Shown here one piece after another: positions 16,697 to 26,169 of a stretch of 64,000 bases of DNA; within the stretch, counting starts at the first letter, position 1, and every line of letters begins with the position of its first letter. The notes under the pieces were generated by a model. The model ran no database searches. It worked only from the letters and a program-made list of their open reading frames with translations, and had not been told where the DNA came from. The stretch comes from PWXP01 sp040772845 (lineage in GTDB: Bacteria; Planctomycetota; Planctomycetia; Pirellulales; Thermoguttaceae). The stretch spans positions 2,480,001 through 2,544,000 of the forward strand of contig JAXGXG010000001.1 in assembly GCA_040772845.1 (NCBI GenBank), read 5' to 3'. Both the position numbers and the translations under genes were made by a program.

Positions 16697-17712
16697 ACCA
16701 CGGCAGGAAATCTCCGAATACGGCCTTTACGCTCGTTGAGCTGCTGGTTGTGATTACGATCATCGGCATCCTCATTGGCCTGCTGCTTCCGGCGGTGCAG
16801 GCGGCCCGGGAGGCGGCTCGGCGAGCGCAATGCCTGAACAATCTCAAGCAGATCGGGCTCGCGCTGCACAACTACCACAACTCGCATTCGATTCTGCCGC
16901 CGGCGCTGTTGAACTCGGGCCGGGGTAGTAGCAGCCAGGCCTCCACTTACTATCCCGAAGGCGTATTGAACACGACCGGTTGGGCCATGCTGCTGCCGTT
17001 TTTCGAGCAGACGGCCCTTCACCAGACGTACAACTTCAACGTCTATTCCAATGCGTCGAACCCCTCAAGCGGCCTGAGCCTGCGTGGCGACAGCAGCAAT
17101 AACAATGAGGCGCTGATCAGCGAAACCCGGCTGACGATCTTGGTATGCCCGTCGGCTCCGCGGCAGAGTCTGCCGTACAGTTCGGAATCGTCGTCGTACG
17201 TGATCAACAAGGCGTGGCGGACCAATTACCTGTTTGCTTCAGGCGTATACACGGATTACAGCGGCCCGTACGATCTGTATGGCACGGATATTCGCCAAGG
17301 CATGTTCGGCAACAACGGGGCGGCCGACTTCGCATCGGTTACCGACGGAACCAGCAACTGTATTGCGGTAGGCGAGGCGGTCGGCGGTCGCTACAAAACA
17401 TCTACGGTCTACGGTCCGTGGGGACTGACCGGTACGCATACATGCTGCCACGGGCGCGTGGTGACCCGTTCGGGCGGCAGCGTTATGGGAGACTACCTGC
17501 CCGAGGATGCACAGGATTACAACATCAACGCCATCTGGCGCGGCGATTCGCAGAAGAGGAGCTATGCCTGGGTGTTCAACAGTGCGCATTCCGGTAGCGC
17601 CCAGTTCGTCTTCGGCGATGGTTCCGCCAGATCTCTGAGTAACAGTATCGATTACCCGACCTTCTGCCGGCTCAACTACGTTCACGACGGCGAGCCGGTG
17701 AGCGACTTCTGA
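16693..17712 (+). CDS. DUF1559 prepilin-like protein
   Basis: 339 residues. N-terminal prepilin signature TAFTLVELLVVITIIGILI followed by the family motif RRAQCLNNLKQIGLALHNY, and the C-terminal FVFGDGSARSLSNSID. ATG overlaps the stop of the lipoprotein gene. Paralogous to the gene at 15135-16178; together they form alternating DUF1559/lipoprotein pairs. Confidence 0.92.
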   Translation: MNHGRKSPNTAFTLVELLVVITIIGILIGLLLPAVQAAREAARRAQCLNNLKQIGLALHNYHNSHSILPPALLNSGRGSSSQASTYYPEGVLNTTGWAMLLPFFEQTALHQTYNFNVYSNASNPSSGLSLRGDSSNNNEALISETRLTILVCPSAPRQSLPYSSESSSYVINKAWRTNYLFASGVYTDYSGPYDLYGTDIRQGMFGNNGAADFASVTDGTSNCIAVGEAVGGRYKTSTVYGPWGLTGTHTCCHGRVVTRSGGSVMGDYLPEDAQDYNINAIWRGDSQKRSYAWVFNSAHSGSAQFVFGDGSARSLSNSIDYPTFCRLNYVHDGEPVSDF

Positions 17713-17721
17713 GAGGCTTTC

Positions 17722-18192
17722 ATGTCCAATCCGCAACCTGCAATTCCGCGCATCGTGTTTGTATTCGTTTCTGCCCTTGTCGTTGCCGCAGGTTGCGGCC
17801 AGAGTGGGGTGGAGACCGTCAACGTTTCGGGGACGGTCTACCTGGACGGGCAACCGGTGGAGGGCGTCGAGGTTTATTTTGCGTCGGAGAACCACGCCGG
17901 TTACGGCGTGACCGCGGCGGACGGGACGTACGAGCTGGTGCAGGGGGCTGAACCGGGCGAGAACAAGCTCCGCTTCAGCAAGGTGGTCAACAGCGAGTTC
18001 AACGATCCCGAAAATGGCATGGATATCGGGCAATTGGAGGCCCTGGCCATGGCGCATGGAGGCGGCCCGGGCGTCCGGCTTCCGGGTCAGATGATTCCCT
18101 CGAAATACAGCGATCCTGCGTTGTCGAAGATCGTTTTCGAGGTGCCCGACGGGGGTACGGGCAGCGCGGATTTCCGCCTGACAAGCAAATGA
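17722..18192 (+). CDS. Small lipoprotein, carboxypeptidase-regulatory-like
   Basis: 156 residues with signal peptide and lipobox VVAAGC, then VNVSGTVYLDGQPVEGVEVYF...ADGTYEL, the same beta-sandwich pattern as the lipoprotein at 16175. Nine bases after the preceding DUF1559 gene, completing the second pair of the cluster. Confidence 0.82.
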   Translation: MSNPQPAIPRIVFVFVSALVVAAGCGQSGVETVNVSGTVYLDGQPVEGVEVYFASENHAGYGVTAADGTYELVQGAEPGENKLRFSKVVNSEFNDPENGMDIGQLEALAMAHGGGPGVRLPGQMIPSKYSDPALSKIVFEVPDGGTGSADFRLTSK

Positions 18193-18278
18193 CTCTGGAT
18201 TTGCCGCGAGGGGGGCGTTCTTCCCCGCAGACGCGAGGGTTTGCGGGCCGCCGTGCGCCAAATCTCGGTTCTCGGCCC

Positions 18279-18308
18279 TTGGCAACGCGTGTTCGGTGTG
18301 GTTAGAAT
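18279..18308 (+). promoter_or_regulatory. Sigma-70-type promoter of the DoxX operon
   Basis: TTGGCA (18279-18284), 18-base spacer, TAGAAT (18303-18308), upstream of the DoxX-type gene. Confidence 0.5.
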
Positions 18309-18431
18309 AGTATTAGACGTGCCCAGGTGAGGCACTCTCCCCGCGTCCCGCCTGCTACCGGTTGGCCCGCTCGGAACGGTACCCTGTCCATTTCCCTAGC
18401 TATTGATCGCGCACCGCGAAGGAGGATTCCC

Positions 18432-19862
18432 CTGAGATACCGCACTTTCCAGATCAGCATGCTCACCGTGGTGCTGCTGGTGGCGCTGCGGTTAAGCATT
18501 GGCGTTCACTTCCTGTACGAGGGAGTGTGGAAGATCACGAACCCGCAGTTTTCGGCTGAAGGGTTCCTGGCCAATGCGAAAGGACCAGCGGCCCCGTTAT
18601 TTTACGCCATGCTGCCCGATATCAATGGCCGAAGCCGTTTGAAGATCGAGCCGGCTGCCGTAGCCAACCCGTTGCGCGATGCATGGCGAAGCTACCGTGA
18701 CGACCTCGAGAAGCGCGTTGCGGGCCAGCTTAAGGATGCGAACGATGAAGCGAGCGAACAGAAGCTGCGCGACTTCCAGGCGGGGAGTCTGAGAGCACTC
18801 TGGGAGGCTGAAGACAAGCTGGGCGATTTCCTTCGCGACGAGCGAGCCGAGATCGTCTCTGTGCTGGCGCGCAGCGCCGAGGAAGGGAAGGACGCCGCGG
18901 AAGCCGCCGGCAAAAAGCTCACCGATTGGGTGACCCGGTTGGGAGAGATCGAGACCCAGTTCGCCGACGAGTTGGCCGATCTGCATGCGGCCGCTGTCGG
19001 CGGCGAAACTTCCTATACGGCCATTGTCCCGAGCGCCGAGAAGTTCGACGCCAAGGCGGCCCTTGAGGCCGGCAAGGTCTCTGGCGCGGGCGGTCAGGTC
19101 ATCCTGGCGGTCGAACGGCAGATGACCGGAGTGCACCAGTATGTGGACCGGTGGGAGAAGCTTCGACAGGGCGTTGCCAACAAGTACGAGCTGAGCGACT
19201 CGCAGAAGCTTCAGCTTCAGCAGATCGTTCGCCGCTACAGTCAGTCGGTGGAAGACTATGCCTACGACATCCAGCCGGACGTGGCCGCCTATTTCGCGGC
19301 GCTCGACCGGTGGGAAGCTCGCAAGTACGGCGGCAATAACGGCGCGGCGCACCAGAAGGAACGCATCTGGGGCGACATGATGAAGCTGCGCGGCGAAGTC
19401 GGCGGCTGGCTCGGCGAACTCGACAGCATGGAGGAGGGCCTCCATAACGCCATGTGGGACGTGCTGGACGAATCGCAGCGACAGCGCGGAGATCTTCCCG
19501 TCGCCTGGACGATTACCGACTTGCTGAACTTCGCCGTGACGTGGGCCCTGACGGCCATCGGCTTCTGCCTGGTCGTGGGGCTGTGCACGCGTTTTGCGGC
19601 CCTCGGCGGCGCGGTGTTCCTGGTCTTCGTACTGCTGACGCAGCCGCCGTGGCCGACCATTTACCCGCCTGCTCCGGAAGTGGTGGGCCATGCCCTTGTG
19701 GTCGACAAGAACTTTGTGGAGATGGTGGCCATGCTCGTGCTGGCCTCGACGGCCGTAGGGCGTTGGGGCGGCTTGGACTACTTTGTGGAGAATTACGCGT
19801 TGCGGCTTTACGAGAAGGTAGCCAAGAAGTCGGCGAAGCCGGACAAGGCTGCCGATGCGTAG
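18432..19862 (+). CDS. DoxX-type membrane protein with large coiled-coil insert
   Basis: About 476 residues. A first membrane helix (LTVVLLVALRLSIGVHFLYEG) and three more after residue 330 (for example AVTWALTAIGFCLVVGL and LGGAVFLVFVLLTQPPW) match DoxX-family membrane proteins, which are normally 130-180 residues. Between them lies a roughly 290-residue soluble, highly charged, helical insert. Start is uncertain: GGAGG (18421-18425) is six bases before CTG at 18432, where the planctomycete-like N-terminus LRYRTFQIS begins; ATG at 18459 would cut into it and an upstream ATG at 18327 lacks a ribosome site. Followed by two oxidoreductases, likely one operon. Confidence 0.75.
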   Translation: MRYRTFQISMLTVVLLVALRLSIGVHFLYEGVWKITNPQFSAEGFLANAKGPAAPLFYAMLPDINGRSRLKIEPAAVANPLRDAWRSYRDDLEKRVAGQLKDANDEASEQKLRDFQAGSLRALWEAEDKLGDFLRDERAEIVSVLARSAEEGKDAAEAAGKKLTDWVTRLGEIETQFADELADLHAAAVGGETSYTAIVPSAEKFDAKAALEAGKVSGAGGQVILAVERQMTGVHQYVDRWEKLRQGVANKYELSDSQKLQLQQIVRRYSQSVEDYAYDIQPDVAAYFAALDRWEARKYGGNNGAAHQKERIWGDMMKLRGEVGGWLGELDSMEEGLHNAMWDVLDESQRQRGDLPVAWTITDLLNFAVTWALTAIGFCLVVGLCTRFAALGGAVFLVFVLLTQPPWPTIYPPAPEVVGHALVVDKNFVEMVAMLVLASTAVGRWGGLDYFVENYALRLYEKVAKKSAKPDKAADA

Positions 19863-19957
19863 CTCGCGTGGCGGACGCTCGAAATGCTCGAAACCGTCCG
19901 CCTGCACGGCTGTCAACGAATCACCAGCAACCAATCACCAGTAGATAAATTACCGCC

Positions 19958-21715
19958 ATGATGGACCTATCCCCAGAACAGCGAGAAGCCGGAAAACGCG
20001 ACTTCGTTGATGCGATCAACGGCGTCATCCACGGTCCCGCGGGAACCGTCAACCGCCGCGATTTCATCAAGGGAAGCGCCGCGGCCGGGGCCGTGGCCGT
20101 CGGCGGAATGGGCGCGTTCTACTTCGGTTACGGCGCGTCGGTGCCCGATCGGGTTCGCGTCGGCATTATCGGAACGGGCGACGAGGGGAGCGTACTGCTC
20201 GGCGCCATCAATCCCGACTATATGGAAGTCCGGTCGATTGCCGACATCCGTCCGTACAACGTCCACCGAGCCTTCCACGGCGACGTGTACAGCGCCGCCG
20301 CCCTGGAGGCCCGCCCCGGAATGCTCCGCCGGTTCGACTGGAAGACCGAGGCCGAAGCCCGCAAGCACGTCAAGGTGTACGGTCCATGGCAGGATCTGAT
20401 CCGGAACGCGCGCCAGGACGGCGTTGAAGCGGTCATTATCGCGCTGCCGTTGCACTTGCACGCTCCGGCGGCCATCTGCGCCATGCGGGCCGGCCTGCAC
20501 GTGCTGACCGAAAAACTCATGGGCCACAGCGTCCACGAGTGCAAGGAAATGGCGCGCGTGGCCAAGGAAACCAACAAGTACCTGGCCACGGGGCACCAGC
20601 GCCACTACAGCATTCTGTACGATAATGCGGTCGACCAGATCAAACGCGGCCTGTTGGGCGATCTGCACTACGTTCGCGCCCAGTGGCACCGGGGCAACCT
20701 GCCCGGTACCGATAGCTGGCAACAGCCGTTGCCGCCCGAAGTCAAGCCCGAAGACAAGGACAACGAGAAGCTCCTGAAACAGCTCGCGGCGTGGCGAGGG
20801 CAACTCGACAGTGCGCGTGGCGCCGAAATCGACAATTGGCGGCGCAAGGTCGCTCAACTCGAAGCCCAGATTGCCGATCGGCTGCTCAACGAAAAAGGCG
20901 AGGACGGCAAACGTCTGGTCGAGAAATACGGATATACGAGCGAGCAGTTCACGTTCCCCGGCCAGGTGTACGACCGGCCGGCCCTGGAGGAGTTGATTCG
21001 GTGGCGACTTTGGGATCGAACCGGCGGCGGCCTGATGGCCGAGTTGGGAAGCCACCAGTTGGACGCTGCAAGCATCTTCGTTGCGGCGGCGCACGGCGGC
21101 GAAAAGCAGCTCCCGCTGAACGTCGTTGGCGCGGCGAGCCGGAGTCTTTTCGGACCCGATCGCGAATCGGACGACCACGTCTTCTGCATCATCGAGTTCC
21201 CTGCCCCAGGCTACGATCCCAAAGATCCCATCGCCCGGCGCAAGAAGATCGGCGTGCAGTATGCCTCGATCAACGGGAACGGGTTCGGCGGCTATGGCGA
21301 AATCGCCTTCGGAACCGATGGGACCCTGATCCTCGAACGCGAGCAGGAGGCCATCCTGCTGCAAAGCGCGTCGAGGTCGAGCCGCATGAACGTGCAGGCA
21401 GGTCCCTCGCTGGATACGCAGGCGTCCGGACCGGTTCAGAAAGCGAAGGACACAGGACCGAGCGCCAAGATCAGCCGCGGTTACCAGGAGCAGGCGGAGC
21501 ACTGGGCATGGTGCATTCGTAACCCATCGCCGGAGCACCAGTTGCGATGTCGTCCCAAGGTGGCCTTGGGCGATGCCGTGATCGCGCTAACGACGAACAT
21601 CGCAGCCCAGCGCAAAGAGCGCATCGAGTTCAATCCCGAGTGGTTTGATCCGGAGAGCGATGCGACACCCGAGGGCGTCAAACCGGACACCACCCGCGAC
21701 ACGTACAAGATATGA
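19958..21715 (+). CDS. Gfo/Idh/MocA oxidoreductase with Tat signal
   Basis: 585 residues, longer than the usual 350-450 because of a charged helical insert around 265-320. Twin-arginine motif VNRRDFIKGS near residue 30, Rossmann motif VGIIGTGDEGSV, and TEKLMGHSV at the position of the family EKP motif (Lys kept, Pro replaced by Leu). HQRHYSILY follows, a conserved active-site segment. Its closest relative in view is the next gene. Exported sugar-type oxidoreductase; substrate unknown. Confidence 0.85.
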   Translation: MMDLSPEQREAGKRDFVDAINGVIHGPAGTVNRRDFIKGSAAAGAVAVGGMGAFYFGYGASVPDRVRVGIIGTGDEGSVLLGAINPDYMEVRSIADIRPYNVHRAFHGDVYSAAALEARPGMLRRFDWKTEAEARKHVKVYGPWQDLIRNARQDGVEAVIIALPLHLHAPAAICAMRAGLHVLTEKLMGHSVHECKEMARVAKETNKYLATGHQRHYSILYDNAVDQIKRGLLGDLHYVRAQWHRGNLPGTDSWQQPLPPEVKPEDKDNEKLLKQLAAWRGQLDSARGAEIDNWRRKVAQLEAQIADRLLNEKGEDGKRLVEKYGYTSEQFTFPGQVYDRPALEELIRWRLWDRTGGGLMAELGSHQLDAASIFVAAAHGGEKQLPLNVVGAASRSLFGPDRESDDHVFCIIEFPAPGYDPKDPIARRKKIGVQYASINGNGFGGYGEIAFGTDGTLILEREQEAILLQSASRSSRMNVQAGPSLDTQASGPVQKAKDTGPSAKISRGYQEQAEHWAWCIRNPSPEHQLRCRPKVALGDAVIALTTNIAAQRKERIEFNPEWFDPESDATPEGVKPDTTRDTYKI

Positions 21716-21925
21716 GAACGCCTGACAAGCATCTGGCCTAGGGGCGATTATCCCCGGAAGAACCGCCAGATTAAGCTCGTTCGGCAAAGGCCGAGAACAA
21801 CCCACACCGCAGAAATGCAAAGAGACATCTGACCGGACCGCGGCGTCCAGGCAGCCGCTGCTGGGACCGCCCGGCTGGGTCAGGCTGAATCCAAAAAAAG
21901 GCATCCTTTCGGAGAGAAGACGATC

Positions 21926-23722
21926 ATGCACTTGAAGCCCGAGGATCTGGCCGTCGGCAAAGAGAACTTCTTCGCCGCCATTGGCAGCGACGTGAAAGGG
22001 CCCGGCGGCTCGCCCAGTCGGCGCGAGTATCTCGTGGCGCGCATCCAGGACGCGATTGCGGCGGGCGGTCTGCCCGGTCATGCCTGGTTCGGCTACGACG
22101 CGAAGCTGGACGAACCGCTTCGTATCGGCGTACTCGGCACCGGCGATCAGGGGAGCGTGCAGATCGGCGCGATCAACCCGGAGTTTGTGCAGGTGAAGGC
22201 GATTGCGGACGTCCGCCCGTACAACCAGCATCGTGCATTCCATGGCGACGTGTACAGCGATACGGCGGCCCAGGTGCGTCCCGGCCTGATGAAGAAGTAC
22301 GGGTGGAAGACGGAGGACGAAGCCCGCAAGAACGTCAAGGTCTACAGCAGCTACCAGGAACTACTGGCCAACGCCAAGGAGGACGGGCTGGAGGCGGTCA
22401 TTATCGCCATGCCGTTGCACCTGCACGCCCCGGCCGCCATTGCCGCGATGAAGGCCGGTCTGCACGTGTTGACCGAGAAGCTGATGGGTCACAGCGTGCG
22501 CGAGTGCAAGGAGATGGCCCGGGGTGCGAAGCAGTACAGCAAGCACCTGGCCACGGGGCACCAGCGGCATTACAACATTCTGTATTTCAGTGCTGTCGAT
22601 CTGATCCGGCGCGGCGTGCTGGGCGATCTGCATTACATCCGCGCCCAGTGGCATCGTGCGAATATGCCGGGCCGCGATAGCTGGCGGCAGCCCATGCCCA
22701 AATCGGTCAAGCCGGGCGACGATATGGCCGGGCAGCTCGAACGAGAACTGGTCAGTTGGCAGCGGAAGCTGAAATCGCTTCAGGATGCGAAGAAACCGAA
22801 CCCGGCCGAGATCGAACTGTGGGCCCAGAAGGTCGCCCAGAAGAAGGAGCAGATTGCCGACGAGGCCATTGCCGAGGCCGTTGCGAAATACGGTTACCTC
22901 GACAGCGCCGTCCGCGATCCGAACGGCAAGGTCCTGTACGAATGTCCGGCAATTGAAGAGCTGATCCGCTGGCGATTGTGGGACCGGACCGGCGGCGGGC
23001 TCATGGCCGAGTTGGGCAGTCACCAGCTCGACGCCGCCAGTATCTTCATTGCGGCGGCACACGACGGGCAGAAGCAGTATCCGCTGAGCGTCGCCGCCGC
23101 GAGCAACCGGCCGCTGTTCCCGCCCGACCGTGACGTGGACGATCACGTCTACTGCCTGTTCGAGTATCCGGGGGAAGGCTACGATGCGAAGGACCCGCTC
23201 GGCGAGTTGAAACGCATTGGCGTGCAGTACGCGTCGATCAACGGCAACGGCTATGGCGGCTACGGCGAAACCGTGCTGGGCACCGACGGGTCGCTGCAAT
23301 TGCTGACCGAAAAGGAAGCCACGCTATGGCGCACCTCGGCCACGAACTCGAAGACGAAGGTCGTCTTCGGCAAGAAACTCGGCAGGCCGGTCCTTGTGGT
23401 CGATGAAGCCGGCGATCCGGAATCGGCCGCCATCGGCCAGATGGCCATGAAGGACGCCGACCGCGGTTACCAGCAGCAGATTGAGCACTGGGCCTGGTGC
23501 ATCCGCAAGAATCCCGATGCGTCCGACCCCGAAGTGCAGCCCCACTGCCATCCCAAGGTTGCCATGGGCGACGCCATTATCGCCCTGACGACCAATAAGG
23601 CCGCCCAGGAGGGGATGCGGGTCGAGTTCAAAAAAGAGTGGTTCGATCCCGATAGCGACGCACTGCCCGAAAACGACCTGCTCGGCGCCGACGTGAAACC
23701 CGACCTGTCTCGCTACGAATAG
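21926..23722 (+). CDS. Gfo/Idh/MocA oxidoreductase, paralogue of preceding gene
   Basis: 598 residues, clearly a tandem duplicate of the gene at 19958 (shared PYNQHRAFHGDVYS, LPLHLHAPAAI, TEKLMGHSV, GHQRHYNILY, GGGLMAELGSHQLDAAS). Unlike its twin the N-terminus has only SRREYLVAR and no obvious hydrophobic Tat core, so it may be retained in the cytoplasm or exported as a complex with its partner. The 210-base gap between them contains no gene. Preceded by GGAGAGAAG. Confidence 0.85.
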   Translation: MHLKPEDLAVGKENFFAAIGSDVKGPGGSPSRREYLVARIQDAIAAGGLPGHAWFGYDAKLDEPLRIGVLGTGDQGSVQIGAINPEFVQVKAIADVRPYNQHRAFHGDVYSDTAAQVRPGLMKKYGWKTEDEARKNVKVYSSYQELLANAKEDGLEAVIIAMPLHLHAPAAIAAMKAGLHVLTEKLMGHSVRECKEMARGAKQYSKHLATGHQRHYNILYFSAVDLIRRGVLGDLHYIRAQWHRANMPGRDSWRQPMPKSVKPGDDMAGQLERELVSWQRKLKSLQDAKKPNPAEIELWAQKVAQKKEQIADEAIAEAVAKYGYLDSAVRDPNGKVLYECPAIEELIRWRLWDRTGGGLMAELGSHQLDAASIFIAAAHDGQKQYPLSVAAASNRPLFPPDRDVDDHVYCLFEYPGEGYDAKDPLGELKRIGVQYASINGNGYGGYGETVLGTDGSLQLLTEKEATLWRTSATNSKTKVVFGKKLGRPVLVVDEAGDPESAAIGQMAMKDADRGYQQQIEHWAWCIRKNPDASDPEVQPHCHPKVAMGDAIIALTTNKAAQEGMRVEFKKEWFDPDSDALPENDLLGADVKPDLSRYE

Positions 23723-23911
23723 CCGCAAGGTCGAACGGCGCCCTCGTTCGCGCCGAGTTCAGTTTATCCAGAATAGGGTCCTGCCATCTGCCAAGAGGGG
23801 CCGGCAGAATCACGACATCCCGGCAGCGGAAATGAGTATGGATTTTGCAGGCTTTTCCGCCTGTTGTTTCCTTCGCTGGATCGGTTTTCCTTGAAAGGAA
23901 GGGGGCTCGCG

Positions 23912-26056
23912 ATGAAGACTTCATGCTTGAGTGCCACATTACGGGGAATTGGGATAGCGATCGGCCTTCTGGTATCGGTATGCGCCGTTCCACCTGCCGA
24001 CGCAGCGTTCGTATTCGACCTGGCCGATGCCATCGGCGGCGGCGACGGTTCGCTGCCGGGAACTGGAGGGACCGGTAGTCTCGGTGCTGCGGCCGGGACG
24101 TACACGACTTTCCCTTCCAACGCCTACGTGGACGGGACGTTCGTCCCGAACAGTTCTGCAGGCGCCATTGCGATCACCGGCGGCAGCGAAACGTACGACT
24201 TCGACGCCCAGACCAGCGCCGGCTATTACAATCCGTGGATCAACGGAAACAACCTCGATACGGACCCGTGCAGTCCCATCTACGCGGACTTTCGGGACGA
24301 CTCCAACAGCCATTCCCTCATAGCGGCCCATGCCAACAAGGGAATCACCTTCGACCTGGCGGCAATCCGCTCGGCGACAAGTTCGGCGCCGAACCTGTTC
24401 ACCGTCTACGCCGGCGATTCGCGTCCGAAAGCTGATGGTTCGATCAGTTATTGGGTCTTTGTCGACGGGGTGCTTGCCGCCAATCGCAATAGTGTCAGCA
24501 ATAGTGAAGATGCGTTGTTTATTGAACTGGCGTCTACAGCCAGGTATCTGACCCTGGCCATCTCCGATTCCAACAACGGAATCGGCTCGGATCACGGATA
24601 TTTCGGCGATGCATTTCTGCGCACGGCCGCCACATGGACCGGCGGCGGGACCGACGGCAATTGGAGCACGGGCGGCAACTGGGACGGAGGCGCGACGCCG
24701 GCGAGTTCCACGTCGACCGATATCTGGATCACCGGCGATACAAACGTCGGCGCGTTAACGCAGGATGTCGCCGCGCCTTTCGTGCTCAATCGACTTCAGG
24801 TCACCGGCGCCGGAATGACCAATGCCGTCGACACGGGCGGGCAGGCCCTGAGTTTTCAGGCCGATGGTGTGCTTCGCCCGAGTATTCACATCTCGCGCAA
24901 CACGGCGGTAACACTTTCCGGCGCTCTGGAACTTGCGGCCGACACGGAGTTCATTATCGATAACGGCGACGCGGCGAACGACCTGACCGTCAGCGGAACG
25001 GTCACGGGCAGTGGCGAAATCATTAAATACGGCCTGGGTACCGTCCTGTTCAACGGCGCGAACGGCGGTTTCGCGGGCCGAGTACAGGTGAACGGCGGGA
25101 CTATTCGCCTTGCTTCCAACGCCTTGATCAACGGAAACGGCCGGCTCCACAACAACTCGGGCGGCGGCGGAACGTACGACCTAAATGGGATTAATGAGAG
25201 CGTTATCGCTCTGGGCGGAAATCTCGCCGTAAGCAACTCTTCGGCCACGCCTGCCACCTTCACGATCACCGATGGCGGAAGTTGGGACTACAGCGGGCAT
25301 ATCTCGGGTGCGCTTTCCATCGTCAAGCAAGGTAGCGGCGTGCAGCAGTTCTCCAACTCCTGCACGTATACGGGCGCCACGACCATCGAAGCTGGAACTC
25401 TCATCCTGAGTGGGAGCGGCTCAATCGCCAATAGCAGCCGAATCACGGTCGACGCCGGGGCAACCTTGGACGTAACGGGCATGGACAACGACTTCTCCGT
25501 AGCTGGAGGCCAAGTGCTCGCCGGTTCGGGTACGGTTCTGGGCGCCGCAGTCATCGATACGGGCGGTGTCCTGGCGCCCGGCGCCAGCGTCGGTAATCTG
25601 ACGGCTAGCGGTACAACGTGGAATCCGGGCGGAACGTTCCAACTCGAAGTCAACGATGCACTCGGCGATGCAGGTGGGCCCGACGGCTGGGATCTGCTGA
25701 CCGTTACCGATGGCAGCGGCACGGGAACGCTCGATCTTTCCGGTCTGAGTGCAGGCAACCCGTTCACGATCGAGATCGTTTCGCTTTCCGGAACGACGGC
25801 AGGTGAAGCTGCGAACTTCGTCGCCACCGAACCTTGCGAGTGGGAGTTCATCACATACGAGCAGCTTGCCGGCGCGTTCAGCGACGACCTGTTCGTGCTG
25901 GACACCAGTGCATTCGCCAACAATACCGGGGCCGGTTACTTCGACGTTGTGCAAACGACCAGCGGGCTGGCGGTTGCTTTCGTTCCGGAACCTGGCGCGT
26001 TCATTCTCGCTCTTACCGGTCTAGGTGTTCTGCTGATTCGGCGGAAGAGAAGATAG
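23912..26056 (+). CDS. PEP-CTERM surface protein with NPCBM-like and beta-strand repeats
   Basis: 714 residues. Signal peptide (residues 1-31, ending PPADAA), an NPCBM-like galactose-binding region (GITFDLAAIRSA ... SYWVFVDGVL ... GYFGDAFL, about 125-235), then autotransporter-type beta-strand repeats (TWTGGGTDGNWSTGGNW; YTGATTIEAGTLILSGSG). The extreme C-terminus is a PEP-CTERM sorting tag: VPEPG, hydrophobic stretch, RRKRR. Such proteins are exported, cut by exosortase and often surface or matrix components; the N-terminal module suggests carbohydrate binding. Confidence 0.88.
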   Translation: MKTSCLSATLRGIGIAIGLLVSVCAVPPADAAFVFDLADAIGGGDGSLPGTGGTGSLGAAAGTYTTFPSNAYVDGTFVPNSSAGAIAITGGSETYDFDAQTSAGYYNPWINGNNLDTDPCSPIYADFRDDSNSHSLIAAHANKGITFDLAAIRSATSSAPNLFTVYAGDSRPKADGSISYWVFVDGVLAANRNSVSNSEDALFIELASTARYLTLAISDSNNGIGSDHGYFGDAFLRTAATWTGGGTDGNWSTGGNWDGGATPASSTSTDIWITGDTNVGALTQDVAAPFVLNRLQVTGAGMTNAVDTGGQALSFQADGVLRPSIHISRNTAVTLSGALELAADTEFIIDNGDAANDLTVSGTVTGSGEIIKYGLGTVLFNGANGGFAGRVQVNGGTIRLASNALINGNGRLHNNSGGGGTYDLNGINESVIALGGNLAVSNSSATPATFTITDGGSWDYSGHISGALSIVKQGSGVQQFSNSCTYTGATTIEAGTLILSGSGSIANSSRITVDAGATLDVTGMDNDFSVAGGQVLAGSGTVLGAAVIDTGGVLAPGASVGNLTASGTTWNPGGTFQLEVNDALGDAGGPDGWDLLTVTDGSGTGTLDLSGLSAGNPFTIEIVSLSGTTAGEAANFVATEPCEWEFITYEQLAGAFSDDLFVLDTSAFANNTGAGYFDVVQTTSGLAVAFVPEPGAFILALTGLGVLLIRRKRR

Positions 26057-26169
26057 AGATTCGGAAGTGGGAGTTTGTTGAACCGCCAAGGCGGCGTTTC
26101 GGGCCGTCGGCGCTCGAGATGGGCAATAGGCCGTCGGCCAGAGTTTGCTGTAAGAGAGGTGGCCTTGTC

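Noticed and set aside
19967..21538. 523-codon minus-strand frame opposite an oxidoreductase
   Set aside because: Shadow frame caused by GC-skewed codon use; the sense frame has Tat and Rossmann motifs.
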